A stretch of DNA of 14,109 bases from assembly GCA_964370765.1 (NCBI GenBank), contig CAYJKW010000059.1, positions 1-14,109 on the forward strand, in the 5' to 3' direction. The DNA is from CAYJBH01 sp964370765. GTDB lineage: Bacteria; Bacillota; Clostridia; Oscillospirales; Ruminococcaceae. Shown piece after piece: positions 1-7,079 of the stretch. Position numbers and translations under genes: made by a program. Below the pieces are notes generated by a model, which saw only the letters and a list, made by a program, of their open reading frames with translations, made no database searches and was not told where the DNA came from. Each line of letters begins with the position of its first letter. The stretch's first letter is position 1.

Positions 1-1149
1 TGCCCGACAGGCGCTATCACAATGAAGGACGATACACAAAAGGTTTGGGATGCACTTGCAGACCCGAGCAAATATGTAGTTGTTCAGACAGCTCCATCCG
101 TTCGTGCAACGTTAGGTGAGGCCTTCGGTATGCCGGTAGGTACAAACGTTGAGGGCAAGATGGCAGCAGCACTTCGCCGCCTTGGTTTTGACGGTGTATT
201 CGATACCGACTTCGCCGCCGACCTAACAATCATGGAGGAGGCAACAGAGTTTTTACACCGCTTCCAGCATGGTGGCACACTACCGCTTATAACAAGCTGT
301 AGCCCGGGCTGGGTTAAATACTGTGAGACATTCCACCCCGACTTTATCCCGAACCTATCTACCTGTAAATCACCACAGCAGATGTTCGGCGCAACAGCAA
401 AAACATACTATGCCGAGCTAATCGGTAAGGATCCAAAAGATATATTTGTAGCATCCGTAATGCCCTGTACCGCAAAGAAATTTGAGGTAGGCCGTGAGGA
501 TCAGGCAGCAGCAGGTTCCGGTATTCCGGACGTTGACGTTGCACTGACCACACAGGAGATGGCAAGAATGGTTGCACGTGCAGGTATCGATTTTGTAAAT
601 CTACCGGACGAGCAGTTTGACCCTGCAATGGGCGAGGCAACAGGTGCTGGACACATCTTCGGTGCAACCGGTGGTGTTATGGAGGCAGCACTTCGTACAG
701 CGGTATTTACCCTAACAGGTAAAGCACCGGAATCACTTGATTTCCACGATGTACGTGGTACCGCCAACATTAAGGAGGCAACCTACGACATTAATGGTAT
801 TAAGGTTCGTGTTTGTGTTGCATCCGGCCTTGCAAACTGTAATGAAGTTCTACGTCGCGTTAAGGCAGGCGAAGCACAGTACGACTTTATCGAGTTCATG
901 GCTTGCCCAGGCGGCTGTGTAAACGGTGGTGGACAGCCGGTACAATCGGCAACAGTTCGCAACTTTATCGATCTTAAGGGCCTACGTGCATCTGCACTAT
1001 ACGGCGAGGATAAGAGCATGGCTGTACGTATGAGCCACGAGAATAAGTCTATACAAAAGCTGTATAAAGACTTCCTCGGTGAGCCGGGCGGACACAAGGC
1101 ACACTCAATCCTACACACAAAATACTCCGAGCGTCAGAAACGTTACTAA
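1..1149 (+). CDS. [FeFe]-hydrogenase, catalytic C-terminal part (5'-truncated)
   Basis: The reading frame is open from base 1, before the first ATG at 22, so the gene starts outside the window. The first residues CPTGAIT match the end of a ferredoxin-type 4Fe-4S motif, so upstream Fe-S domains are expected. The 382 visible residues form an H-cluster domain. L1 reads TSCSPGW (fragment residues 98-104), L2 MPCTAKKFE (154-162), and L3 has the ACPGGCVNGGGQP pattern (about 301-313). The tail (RASALYGED, LGEPGGHKAHSILHTKY) resembles large NAD(P)H-linked or electron-bifurcating HydA-type subunits. By family knowledge it is a cytoplasmic enzyme that reversibly reduces protons to H2 with electrons from ferredoxin and/or NADH. 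The usual second L1 cysteine is serine here (see findings). The gene ends at a strong hairpin terminator. Enzyme class is nearly certain; the bifurcating subtype is inference because partner subunits lie outside the window. Confidence 0.96.
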   Translation, partial: CPTGAITMKDDTQKVWDALADPSKYVVVQTAPSVRATLGEAFGMPVGTNVEGKMAAALRRLGFDGVFDTDFAADLTIMEEATEFLHRFQHGGTLPLITSCSPGWVKYCETFHPDFIPNLSTCKSPQQMFGATAKTYYAELIGKDPKDIFVASVMPCTAKKFEVGREDQAAAGSGIPDVDVALTTQEMARMVARAGIDFVNLPDEQFDPAMGEATGAGHIFGATGGVMEAALRTAVFTLTGKAPESLDFHDVRGTANIKEATYDINGIKVRVCVASGLANCNEVLRRVKAGEAQYDFIEFMACPGGCVNGGGQPVQSATVRNFIDLKGLRASALYGEDKSMAVRMSHENKSIQKLYKDFLGEPGGHKAHSILHTKYSERQKRY

Positions 1150-1157
1150 GCATAATC

Positions 1158-1194
1158 AAAAACTCCCTGCTTTTTATAAGCAGGGAGTTTTTTT
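1158..1194 (+). terminator. Intrinsic terminator of the hydrogenase gene, probably bidirectional
   Basis: A perfect 12-bp stem (AACTCCCTGCTT at 1161-1172 with AAGCAGGGAGTT at 1178-1189) closes a 5-nt loop and runs into a T tract at 1188-1194. Five A residues at 1158-1162 give a U tract on the other strand too, so it can also end the convergent pilus/sortase transcript, whose last gene stops at 1242. Confidence 0.93.
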
Positions 1195-1241
1195 GACACC
1201 CTATAGTAGGGTAGATATCTACATCTGTTATAGGTGGAGTA

Positions 1242-1940
1242 TTAATCATCTACAATAAACTCAACTCGTTTACCCTGAACTAATAGGCGGTGTGTATTAA
1301 CACCATAGGGTGTGCAGGTAATTAATGTGCACAGGTCACTACCGCCCTGTATAGATAGCAGCTCGGTTTCGTCCGGTAGGACTGTCGCTATATTGTATAC
1401 CTCGTAGTATAATGCCTTACCGGAAATATTTAAAATAAAGATATCGCCTAGCTGCATCCTGTCTATCTCGCTAAACATCTTTGCCGAGGATAGTCCGCTG
1501 TGGCCGGTAAGTGCACTGTGGTTTGATGCACCACCTATTGGAAGTGCTGTACTTTCTATATGTCCTATTCCGGCCTGTAACACATCCTCGTTGCTACTGT
1601 GATATATGGGGAGAGATAACGATAGTAGCGGTATGGATATATATCCCATCATTCCATCACCACGGGGATTTAATGCGCTGTTGTATAGCAGTAAATCCTC
1701 CGGTGTCGGCACAAAGCCGTAGCCACCGGCGTTCCTTACAATGTCGTTATACCGTTCGGCATCGAGTGAATCCTGCTCAAAGCTATCTGACATAGATTGT
1801 ATCTCTACCTCATAGCTTCTTATAATCTGTTGATGCCCCATTCCTACCACCCTGTTGGACAGGGTGGGGTAAAGGGCGACTGCGGCTCCTAACAAAAGAA
1901 GTAATAACGAAACTGTAAAAAGCAGCTTTTTTCTTACCAT
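1242..1940 (-). CDS. Class C (pilus-assembly) sortase
   Basis: 232 aa with an N-terminal membrane helix (about residues 6-24) and an extracellular sortase fold. Class C hallmarks are GDGMMGYISIP (94-104), LPIYH (110-114), the catalytic His in LTGHSGLSSAKMF (His147), the catalytic Cys in TLITCTPYG (Cys209) and the Arg in NTHRLLVQG (Arg218). By family knowledge it cleaves LPXTG-like signals between Thr and Gly and joins the pilin to a lysine of the next subunit, building a covalent pilus. It is the last gene of the operon; its ATG lies inside the last codons of the backbone pilin gene (7-nt overlap, weak AAAGAAG ribosome site), so translational coupling is likely. Oddities: no recognisable DP(F/W/Y) lid motif before GDGMMGY, no C-terminal membrane helix (the protein ends at EFIVDD), and HSG in place of the common HRG. 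Confidence 0.94.
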   Translation of the reverse strand: MVRKKLLFTVSLLLLLLGAAVALYPTLSNRVVGMGHQQIIRSYEVEIQSMSDSFEQDSLDAERYNDIVRNAGGYGFVPTPEDLLLYNSALNPRGDGMMGYISIPLLSLSLPIYHSSNEDVLQAGIGHIESTALPIGGASNHSALTGHSGLSSAKMFSEIDRMQLGDIFILNISGKALYYEVYNIATVLPDETELLSIQGGSDLCTLITCTPYGVNTHRLLVQGKRVEFIVDD

Positions 1941-3496
1941 TTATTATCTTCTTTCATTACTAGGCATAGGGTTACAATACCAATTGTTAAAAGTATAAAT
2001 CCTAATATAAAGAAGGTTATAGCGGCGGAACTGCCGGTATCGGGTAGTTCGCGGTCCTGATAGTTTATAATATCAAGGGTAGGGGCAATCGGTGTGGTAG
2101 AGCCGTTAACAAGCATTGTTGGGTATCCATCAAGTAGATCGCCTGTGATGTTGTTATACTCTGCCTGTAGCTCAAAGCTTGTGGGTATATTGGTTAATAC
2201 ATAGCCGCTTGGTGGAGTTATCTCGTGTAGGTAGTAGGTAACGTTGGCATTAAGTCCAAGAATATCTACCATGCCTGCGGTAATAATGCTCGTAGTTGAT
2301 CCGGCATAGCTATCCGGTGCCTTTGTGTATGTTCCGGTAGGGTTCTCTATAAATTCAAGAGCGTTTGTCGGTGTGCCATACGCATCGGTTGTAAGGGTTT
2401 CCTGCAGTGTTATTACAAACTCAGCACCCTCTAGCTGTTGTTCTGCGGTGTTTGATTTTAAAAGTTGCACCTTAAAGGTAGAACTTTGTGTAACACTTGT
2501 GGGGGTAGTTCCAACCGAGATTAAATCCTGTGGGTTATTACTGTAGTCTAGCTTCACGGTATTATCGTTAGTTCCATCAGGGTCTACAACCGCACCCTCG
2601 TTAAGCATTGCAGAAAAACTGGCCACAAGTGTGTTGCCTGTCTCGAGTAGACCTGCCTCTATAGCTGACATAATGTCAATGGTAAGGGTAAAGCCGTCAG
2701 CAAGCGGGGTAACGGTATAGTAGCTTGATGGAAGCACTGCGGTGCCCGTTGTGTTGTTTATGGCCATTGTAAGGTCATTGTTATAGGTTAGACCATCCAC
2801 TAAGGTATCGGTTATTATATAGCTGTAATCGGTGTATCCTGTTGTAGCCGGCACGGTTGCATAGATTTGATATTCTATATCGTCACCTATCTCATGGTCG
2901 GAATAAGATGTATAGTCACCAATATCATCATGGAATACCTGTTTCTCAATCTGAGGTACATCGAATTTAGGATTTACAACCGATGTTGGATTAGTGTCAC
3001 TAAGCGATGTAAGGGCTGTAATGGGGCTGTGATTATCGGCACGCTCGCCACCGCCGGTAACAAGGTGTAGCCCGGGTGTAGTTAGGGCTAGCGTCGCCTG
3101 CTGACCTGATGCGGTTCCACTACCGGATGGTGTGGGGGCTGGGGACACATCGATATAGTCGTTGTAGGTTTTTATCGAGAAATCGTATAGTTCATCGTTT
3201 GTACGTGCAGGGTTTGCTATCCAGTTTAAAAGATCGATTCCGGATAACGCGCTACCACCGGATGGTGTATAGCTAACCGGTAGGCAGGTGGCGGGGTTAT
3301 ATATGTATCCACCGGGATTGTTCTCCACCGCCTCAAAAAGAAGATATGCATTATACACGGTGTTGTGAATCGACACCGCTGAGTTGGTGTTCTGTATCGA
3401 TATGCTGTAGGGGTTGGCAAAGGTAGGCATTGCAGCTACCGATATTAATAGAAAAATTACTAATAGTGATGCTGATAGTCTTTTAATTAACTTCAT
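1934..3496 (-). CDS. LPXTG-anchored backbone pilin with isopeptide-type domains
   Basis: 520 aa secreted surface protein. A Sec signal peptide spans about residues 1-27. An N-terminal domain (29-160) is followed by VVNPKFDVP (173-181), where Lys177 is the likely pilin-motif lysine. Next come an isopeptide-forming domain (about 185-330, with ITDTLVDGLTY) and a SpaA/Cna-B-like domain (about 340-480) carrying LEGAEFVI and an E-box YYLHEITPPSGY (421-432, Glu425). LPDTG (484-488), a hydrophobic helix (490-514) and the short tail KEDNKW form the sorting signal. This arrangement matches major shaft pilins. Its ATG overlaps the stop of the upstream adhesin gene (ATGA), with a clear AGGAGG site just before it, and the sortase gene overlaps its 3' end. 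Polymerisation by that sortase is inferred from gene order and motifs. The pilin motif differs from the classical YPKN. Confidence 0.9.
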   Translation of the reverse strand: MKLIKRLSASLLVIFLLISVAAMPTFANPYSISIQNTNSAVSIHNTVYNAYLLFEAVENNPGGYIYNPATCLPVSYTPSGGSALSGIDLLNWIANPARTNDELYDFSIKTYNDYIDVSPAPTPSGSGTASGQQATLALTTPGLHLVTGGGERADNHSPITALTSLSDTNPTSVVNPKFDVPQIEKQVFHDDIGDYTSYSDHEIGDDIEYQIYATVPATTGYTDYSYIITDTLVDGLTYNNDLTMAINNTTGTAVLPSSYYTVTPLADGFTLTIDIMSAIEAGLLETGNTLVASFSAMLNEGAVVDPDGTNDNTVKLDYSNNPQDLISVGTTPTSVTQSSTFKVQLLKSNTAEQQLEGAEFVITLQETLTTDAYGTPTNALEFIENPTGTYTKAPDSYAGSTTSIITAGMVDILGLNANVTYYLHEITPPSGYVLTNIPTSFELQAEYNNITGDLLDGYPTMLVNGSTTPIAPTLDIINYQDRELPDTGSSAAITFFILGFILLTIGIVTLCLVMKEDNKW

Positions 3497-5310
3497 CTTG
3501 TCCTCCTATTATAGTAGAAAAGTAGTGCTGGTATTAATATCATTAAAAGTCCTATTATTAAAAAATTATCTGCTGATGCACCTGTTGAAGGTAACGTTAA
3601 CGGATCTGAGTTTTTTAGACGGTTTGTTAGGGTAATCGTTGTCGGGCTGGTTTGTAGGGATGAGATAGTAAAACTATCTGTCACATCATTGCTGCCGTGC
3701 ATTATCGACTGTTCCTGTATGGTGTAGCTGTAATCGGGTGAGAGCCCTGCATATGTATGGGTAAAGCCGTTTGACTCGTTTAGCGTTATCGGTGCACCGT
3801 ATGCAGACTCATCCTGTAATAGCTGGATAGTAGCCGAATACCCTTGGCTATTAAGGGGATTACCGTTAGCATCTAACCAAACTTTATTAACAACTAAAGA
3901 TATTGTTGTTTTAGGGTCGGGCATCTCCCCGACAAAATCATCACGGTGTGATTCTGCCCTAATGTCTATATCATTTGCAATAACAGTGCCGTTTAAATTT
4001 TGTGTTGCGGTAAAACTTGCATCGGGTGCAAGAACACTACCATGTAGTAGCGATGCCGTTATTGCCGTGCCGGAGTTTGGAAGTAGATTGTAAAAGTTCC
4101 AGATAACCCTACCATTTGTAAATATGTGTGTCTCGGAACAATTAATACCTATGTTGTCAATTGTTATAAGGCTTATAGGCAGTGACAGGTTTGCAACATA
4201 CTCACAGTCTACATTTACAACCACCGAGGCACGGTTGGAGCTTGAAAATCCCTTTATACCAAGGTATCGCAGGGTAGAAAGCTGTGATGCCGTTATGTTG
4301 AATACAGCACTTTCGTTTGGATTGGTTAGGGTAATATAGCTTTCGTCAACACTTCCTCCTTGTGGGTTAATGTTTGCGGTAATATTATAGTTTTCGTATC
4401 CACTAAGACCGGCAGAAAGGCTTTGTACCTGCCCTTTTACAACCGCTAAATCTATAAAATTCGTGCCGGCGCTATCCTGCCACACATTTTTTGGACGATC
4501 CAACTTTGTGCCGTTAACAGCTATTGCATTACCGTTATCTACAAGCTCGGTCGAGTTCGAGCTGCCGACAACCAAAACATGGTCGGATGATGTTGCACTG
4601 CCACCGTTTATTCTGGAATAATGTTGAATATAGCTTAGTTCGTTGGCAAGGTTGTTTGTTCCAAAGTTTGCATTTGCATATAGTGTGTTTGCCAATGCAT
4701 TCCCATTTGTATGGGCGTTCATCGATATGCTATTAAAGCCAACAAGGTGAAAACTGCCTGCAATACCAAAAGGACTTGTTGAATTATAATATATTGTGGA
4801 GGTGAACTCGGTAGGTGGGGGGCTTACAAGTGATGGTGCGTTGGGATTTGCCTGAGGTACATTTGGTGGTAGCTGTGATGATGAGGGTAGCGATTCCGAT
4901 GCAGGGGTAGAGTCGGCCTGTTGTAAAGAAACACTGCTTGACAAATCGCTGCTGCTTGATTGTGATAAAGAGGAACTAGCGCTTGATGTTGGTGGTGTGG
5001 AGCTATCTGTGTTAGGTGTTTGCTCTATTGATGTGGAGCTGTTTGAAGTGGTTGAGGATGCACTCGGAATCGATGAAGAAGCAGTAGGCACAACCGATGA
5101 AACAGCAACCGATGAGACAGTTACAGGTTGTGATGATACGGTAGCCATTGATGATGCTGCCTGTGAATGTGAGGTTGCTTGAGGGGTTGATTGTGCCTGC
5201 TGCAACGGGATGACGGGCTCACCCGTGGTGGAGGAGGTTGCAGAGGATGTCATGCTAAAAAGAAGTGACAGAATCAAGATGGAAGTTAATAGCTGTATAT
5301 ATTTATTCAT
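3493..5310 (-). CDS. LPXTG surface adhesin / tip pilin: Ser-rich stalk, choice-of-anchor-A and Cna-B domains
   Basis: 605 aa. A signal peptide (about 1-24) leads into a low-complexity Ser/Thr/Pro/Gln stretch (about 25-165), then a choice-of-anchor-A-like domain (about 178-460; GIAGSFHLVGFNSISM at its start, LLHGSVLAPDASF and NGTVIANDI near its end). A Cna-B domain follows (about 470-565); VVNKVWLD, TIQE and LTNR suggest an intramolecular Lys476-Asn563 isopeptide bond assisted by Glu533. LPSTG (573-577), a hydrophobic helix and the tail NRRTR make a standard wall-sorting signal. As the first gene of the pilus operon, with one Cna-B domain and no evident pilin lysine motif, it is best read as the ancillary/tip adhesin. 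The ligand is unknown. The ATG at 5310 follows GAGGT at 5-nt spacing. Domain calls come from reading motifs, not from a profile search. Confidence 0.88.
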   Translation of the reverse strand: MNKYIQLLTSILILSLLFSMTSSATSSTTGEPVIPLQQAQSTPQATSHSQAASSMATVSSQPVTVSSVAVSSVVPTASSSIPSASSTTSNSSTSIEQTPNTDSSTPPTSSASSSLSQSSSSDLSSSVSLQQADSTPASESLPSSSQLPPNVPQANPNAPSLVSPPPTEFTSTIYYNSTSPFGIAGSFHLVGFNSISMNAHTNGNALANTLYANANFGTNNLANELSYIQHYSRINGGSATSSDHVLVVGSSNSTELVDNGNAIAVNGTKLDRPKNVWQDSAGTNFIDLAVVKGQVQSLSAGLSGYENYNITANINPQGGSVDESYITLTNPNESAVFNITASQLSTLRYLGIKGFSSSNRASVVVNVDCEYVANLSLPISLITIDNIGINCSETHIFTNGRVIWNFYNLLPNSGTAITASLLHGSVLAPDASFTATQNLNGTVIANDIDIRAESHRDDFVGEMPDPKTTISLVVNKVWLDANGNPLNSQGYSATIQLLQDESAYGAPITLNESNGFTHTYAGLSPDYSYTIQEQSIMHGSNDVTDSFTISSLQTSPTTITLTNRLKNSDPLTLPSTGASADNFLIIGLLMILIPALLFYYNRRTR

Positions 5311-5422
5311 GGGTTACCTCGGGTGGCTCGGCATCTTGCTATAGTCTATTCATTAGCCGTTAATGTAGTGAAAGCTGTACAACAACAAAAACTTGTAGTA
5401 AAAAGAAGCGTGCAAAAAAAGT

Positions 5423-5453
5423 AAAAAAACACAGGCTCTTAAGCTGTGTTTTT
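5423..5453 (-). terminator. Hairpin terminator or attenuator upstream of the pilus operon
   Basis: ACACAG (5429-5434) pairs with CTGTGT (5444-5449), extended by A/T pairs because seven A residues lie to the left (5423-5429) and five T residues to the right (5449-5453). On the - strand this is a stem followed by a U7 tract, a typical intrinsic terminator; the + strand version has U5. No gene on the - strand ends directly before it, because coaX already has its own terminator, so it could end a short RNA or attenuate the pilus leader. Confidence 0.65.
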
Positions 5454-5615
5454 ACTAATTATGCCCTTACAAATTTTGTTGTAGCTATAAAGATCTAACC
5501 TTTTTTACCAATATAATAATTGTTGAATAATATTTATGTAGCCTTATGATTAATGCTATAGGGCAACAACACTTATTTAATCCTGCCAATGAGATAATCC
5601 CGAAAGATAAACGAT

Positions 5616-5658
5616 AAAAGGGCAGCCCCAAATGATGAAAATCATTCGGAGCTGCTCC
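5616..5658 (-). terminator. Intrinsic terminator of coaX
   Basis: A 17-bp stem (GGGCAGCCCCAAATGAT at 5620-5636 with its partner at 5641-5657, including G-U pairs and one mismatch) closes a 4-nt loop. On the - strand it is followed by U4 from the A run at 5616-5619. It lies about 17 nt after the coaX stop codon. Confidence 0.85.
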
Positions 5659-5674
5659 TTTATTATGCGATTAT

Positions 5675-6433
5675 TTAATTTTGTACAGCAAGCGCTAATC
5701 CGTCCGGAATTAATGTCTCTCTAAGCAGTACCGTATGCCGCATCATTGGGACTATATAGGGGGCGGCTCCACCGGTGGCTATTATTGTTTTAGCACCACC
5801 AAGTTCCGATAAAAATCTATCAACCATTCCATCAAGCATTGCTGCAGTGCCAAGCAGTATGCCGCTTTTTATAGAGTCTTGAGTGTTTGTGCCTATTGCG
5901 GCAGGGGGTGGATTTACCGGTATATCCATTAAAAGTGATGTGCGCTGCACTAACGCATCAAGCGATATAAACATACCGGGAGCAATAGCTACCCCTTTAA
6001 AGGCGCCTCGCTCATCCAATGCCGATATTTTTGTAGCGGTGCCGGCGTCTATTATTATTGCCGGAAGTGGGAACTTTTTTCTTACGTAGTAGGCCGACGC
6101 TATTAGGTCACAACCTAGCTCGTTTGGATGGTCAATCTCGATTTTAAGCTCGGGACATAGCGAAGCACTAAACTGGATAACATGACCACCGCAGAGCATC
6201 TCAGCGGCTTTATAAATTACGTTATTTAACCTTGGTACAACGCTGGATACAATAATCTTCTCTATGGTGTCTTTTTTTATGTTTTTTAGGCGTAGTAGCT
6301 CAGATATTAATACGGCATACTGTGCCGGCTCCAGCTTTTTATCGGTTGCAACACGTTCAAAAAAGCAAATTTTTTCGTCTTGATATATGCCTATCACAAT
6401 ATTACTATTGCCAATATCTATTACCATTAGCAT
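5675..6433 (-). CDS. coaX: Type III pantothenate kinase
   Basis: 252 aa from the chosen start. It phosphorylates pantothenate with ATP, the first step of coenzyme A synthesis, in the cytoplasm; type III enzymes belong to the ASKHA fold. Visible motifs are the N-terminal phosphate loop VIDIGNSN, the HPNELGCDLIASAYYV segment (equivalent of the usual GADR region), IIIDAGTATKISAL with the glycine-rich GVAIAPGM after it, and IATGGAAPYI near the C-terminus. Length matches the family (about 250-260 aa). The frame also contains ATGs at 6454 and 6442, but the AAAGGAGGAT ribosome site (6441-6450) overlaps or follows them. The ATG at 6433 lies 9 nt after GGAGG and leaves the short MLMVIDIGN start typical of CoaX. 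Divergent from the membrane protein at 6501. A terminator follows directly, so it is probably transcribed alone. Confidence 0.95.
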   Translation of the reverse strand: MLMVIDIGNSNIVIGIYQDEKICFFERVATDKKLEPAQYAVLISELLRLKNIKKDTIEKIIVSSVVPRLNNVIYKAAEMLCGGHVIQFSASLCPELKIEIDHPNELGCDLIASAYYVRKKFPLPAIIIDAGTATKISALDERGAFKGVAIAPGMFISLDALVQRTSLLMDIPVNPPPAAIGTNTQDSIKSGILLGTAAMLDGMVDRFLSELGGAKTIIATGGAAPYIVPMMRHTVLLRETLIPDGLALAVQN

Positions 6434-6442
6434 AAATTGCAT

Positions 6443-6448
6443 CCTCCT
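6443..6448 (-). promoter_or_regulatory. Ribosome binding site that fixes the coaX start
   Basis: AGGAGG on the - strand, part of AAAGGAGGAT. It lies inside the longest possible ORF, so the upstream ATGs at 6454 and 6442 cannot be served by it, while the ATG at 6433 has a normal 9-nt spacing. Confidence 0.85.
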
Positions 6449-6500
6449 TTGCATAAATATAAAGTAGTATTAATCGAATAGATGAAATGGGGGAACCGTT

Positions 6501-7079
6501 ATGTTTGTTGTGACTATGAATCGAAAAGGCGTAAAAAGGATTATTATAATAGCATGTAGCTTTGTGCTTGTGTGCACTACACTTGTTGGTGGTGTTATCC
6601 TGTTATCGGATGACGTGGCACAGGTTATGGCAGATGGTAGCACGGCTATATCGGTAACCGATATTCAGGACATATCGGTAATGTTTGAGCAGTATGGAAT
6701 TAAAACCGATGTTACCACCGGTGAGGTTAGCAGCGTAGTTATTCCGTCAAGCTTTGACGATGATTTCACAGCTTTTAATGAGATAATAATGGAGGGTGGA
6801 GGTGACATAAGTAGATTAAAAAGCCGTACGGTGGAACGTTGGAAGCTACTTACCACAAATCGCACGGCTAATGATGATATGGTATGGGCCATTGCCCTTG
6901 TTCGCAACAACGATGTTGTTGGTTGCTATCTGCTAAGCGAGCCATCAGGGCAGGTGCATTCTGTGAATGATGAGTCACTATCGGCACCGCAAAGTGTTGA
7001 TGTTATAGCGGATACGGTACAGCCGGTCGAAACGGCTGAAACGGCGGCCGAGATCACACAGCCGGTTGTTGCAGACTAA
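6501..7079 (+). CDS. Membrane-anchored extracytoplasmic protein, DUF4830-like
   Basis: 192 aa. A short basic start (MNRKGVKR at residues 6-13) precedes one hydrophobic helix (about 14-36), then an extracytoplasmic domain. The stretch DISVMFEQYGIKTD...VVIPSSFDDDFTAFNEIIMEGGGDISRL (about 56-104), followed by a variable-strand region and VVGCYLLSEPSGQVHSV, resembles the DUF4830 pattern common in clostridial sporulation- or envelope-associated proteins. That match is from memory and is moderate. The last 30 residues are Thr/Val/Glu-rich and probably disordered. A GGGGGA ribosome site lies about 6 nt before the ATG at 6501; an in-frame ATG at 6516 would give a more classical signal-anchor start but has no ribosome site. 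It diverges from coaX and meets the unknown membrane protein tail to tail with a 3-nt overlap. Function unknown. Confidence 0.8.
   Translation: MFVVTMNRKGVKRIIIIACSFVLVCTTLVGGVILLSDDVAQVMADGSTAISVTDIQDISVMFEQYGIKTDVTTGEVSSVVIPSSFDDDFTAFNEIIMEGGGDISRLKSRTVERWKLLTTNRTANDDMVWAIALVRNNDVVGCYLLSEPSGQVHSVNDESLSAPQSVDVIADTVQPVETAETAAEITQPVVAD

Larger units (their letters stand above)
5311..5674. other. Non-coding spacer between coaX and the pilus operon
   Basis: 364 bp, AT-rich, with no credible ORF. Read on the - strand (from coaX towards the pilus genes) it holds the coaX terminator (5616-5658), about 160 nt of AT-rich sequence with weak pairing potential (TTGTTG and CAACAA arms enclosing TAGC/GCTA), a second terminator-like hairpin (5423-5453), and about 110 nt ending in the adhesin ribosome site GAGGT (5316-5320). 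The pilus promoter must lie here unless transcription reads through from coaX. I found no hexamer pair good enough to call, and no riboswitch I recognise. Confidence 0.7.

Noticed and set aside
359..667. A 102-aa frame on the - strand inside the hydrogenase gene, and similar frames inside gltX, HD-GYP and pilin genes
   Set aside because: They are shadows of strongly supported genes on the other strand, with no recognisable domains.
4997..5182. Open frame on the + strand giving an acidic 61-aa protein rich in Glu, Asp and Val
   Set aside because: It is the antisense reading of the Ser-rich stalk of the adhesin gene; Ser/Thr codon bias alone creates it, and it has no ribosome site or family match.
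5311..5600. Cyclic-di-GMP riboswitch controlling the pilus operon, suggested by the HD-GYP gene nearby and by GGTAACCC near the start codon
   Set aside because: The conserved GEMM core sequences and two-helix layout are not visible; the short match alone is not evidence.
6434..6454. coaX start at the furthest upstream ATG (6454)
   Set aside because: The AAAGGAGGAT ribosome site lies downstream of that ATG, and the extra residues MQRRMQF are not part of the conserved CoaX N-terminus.
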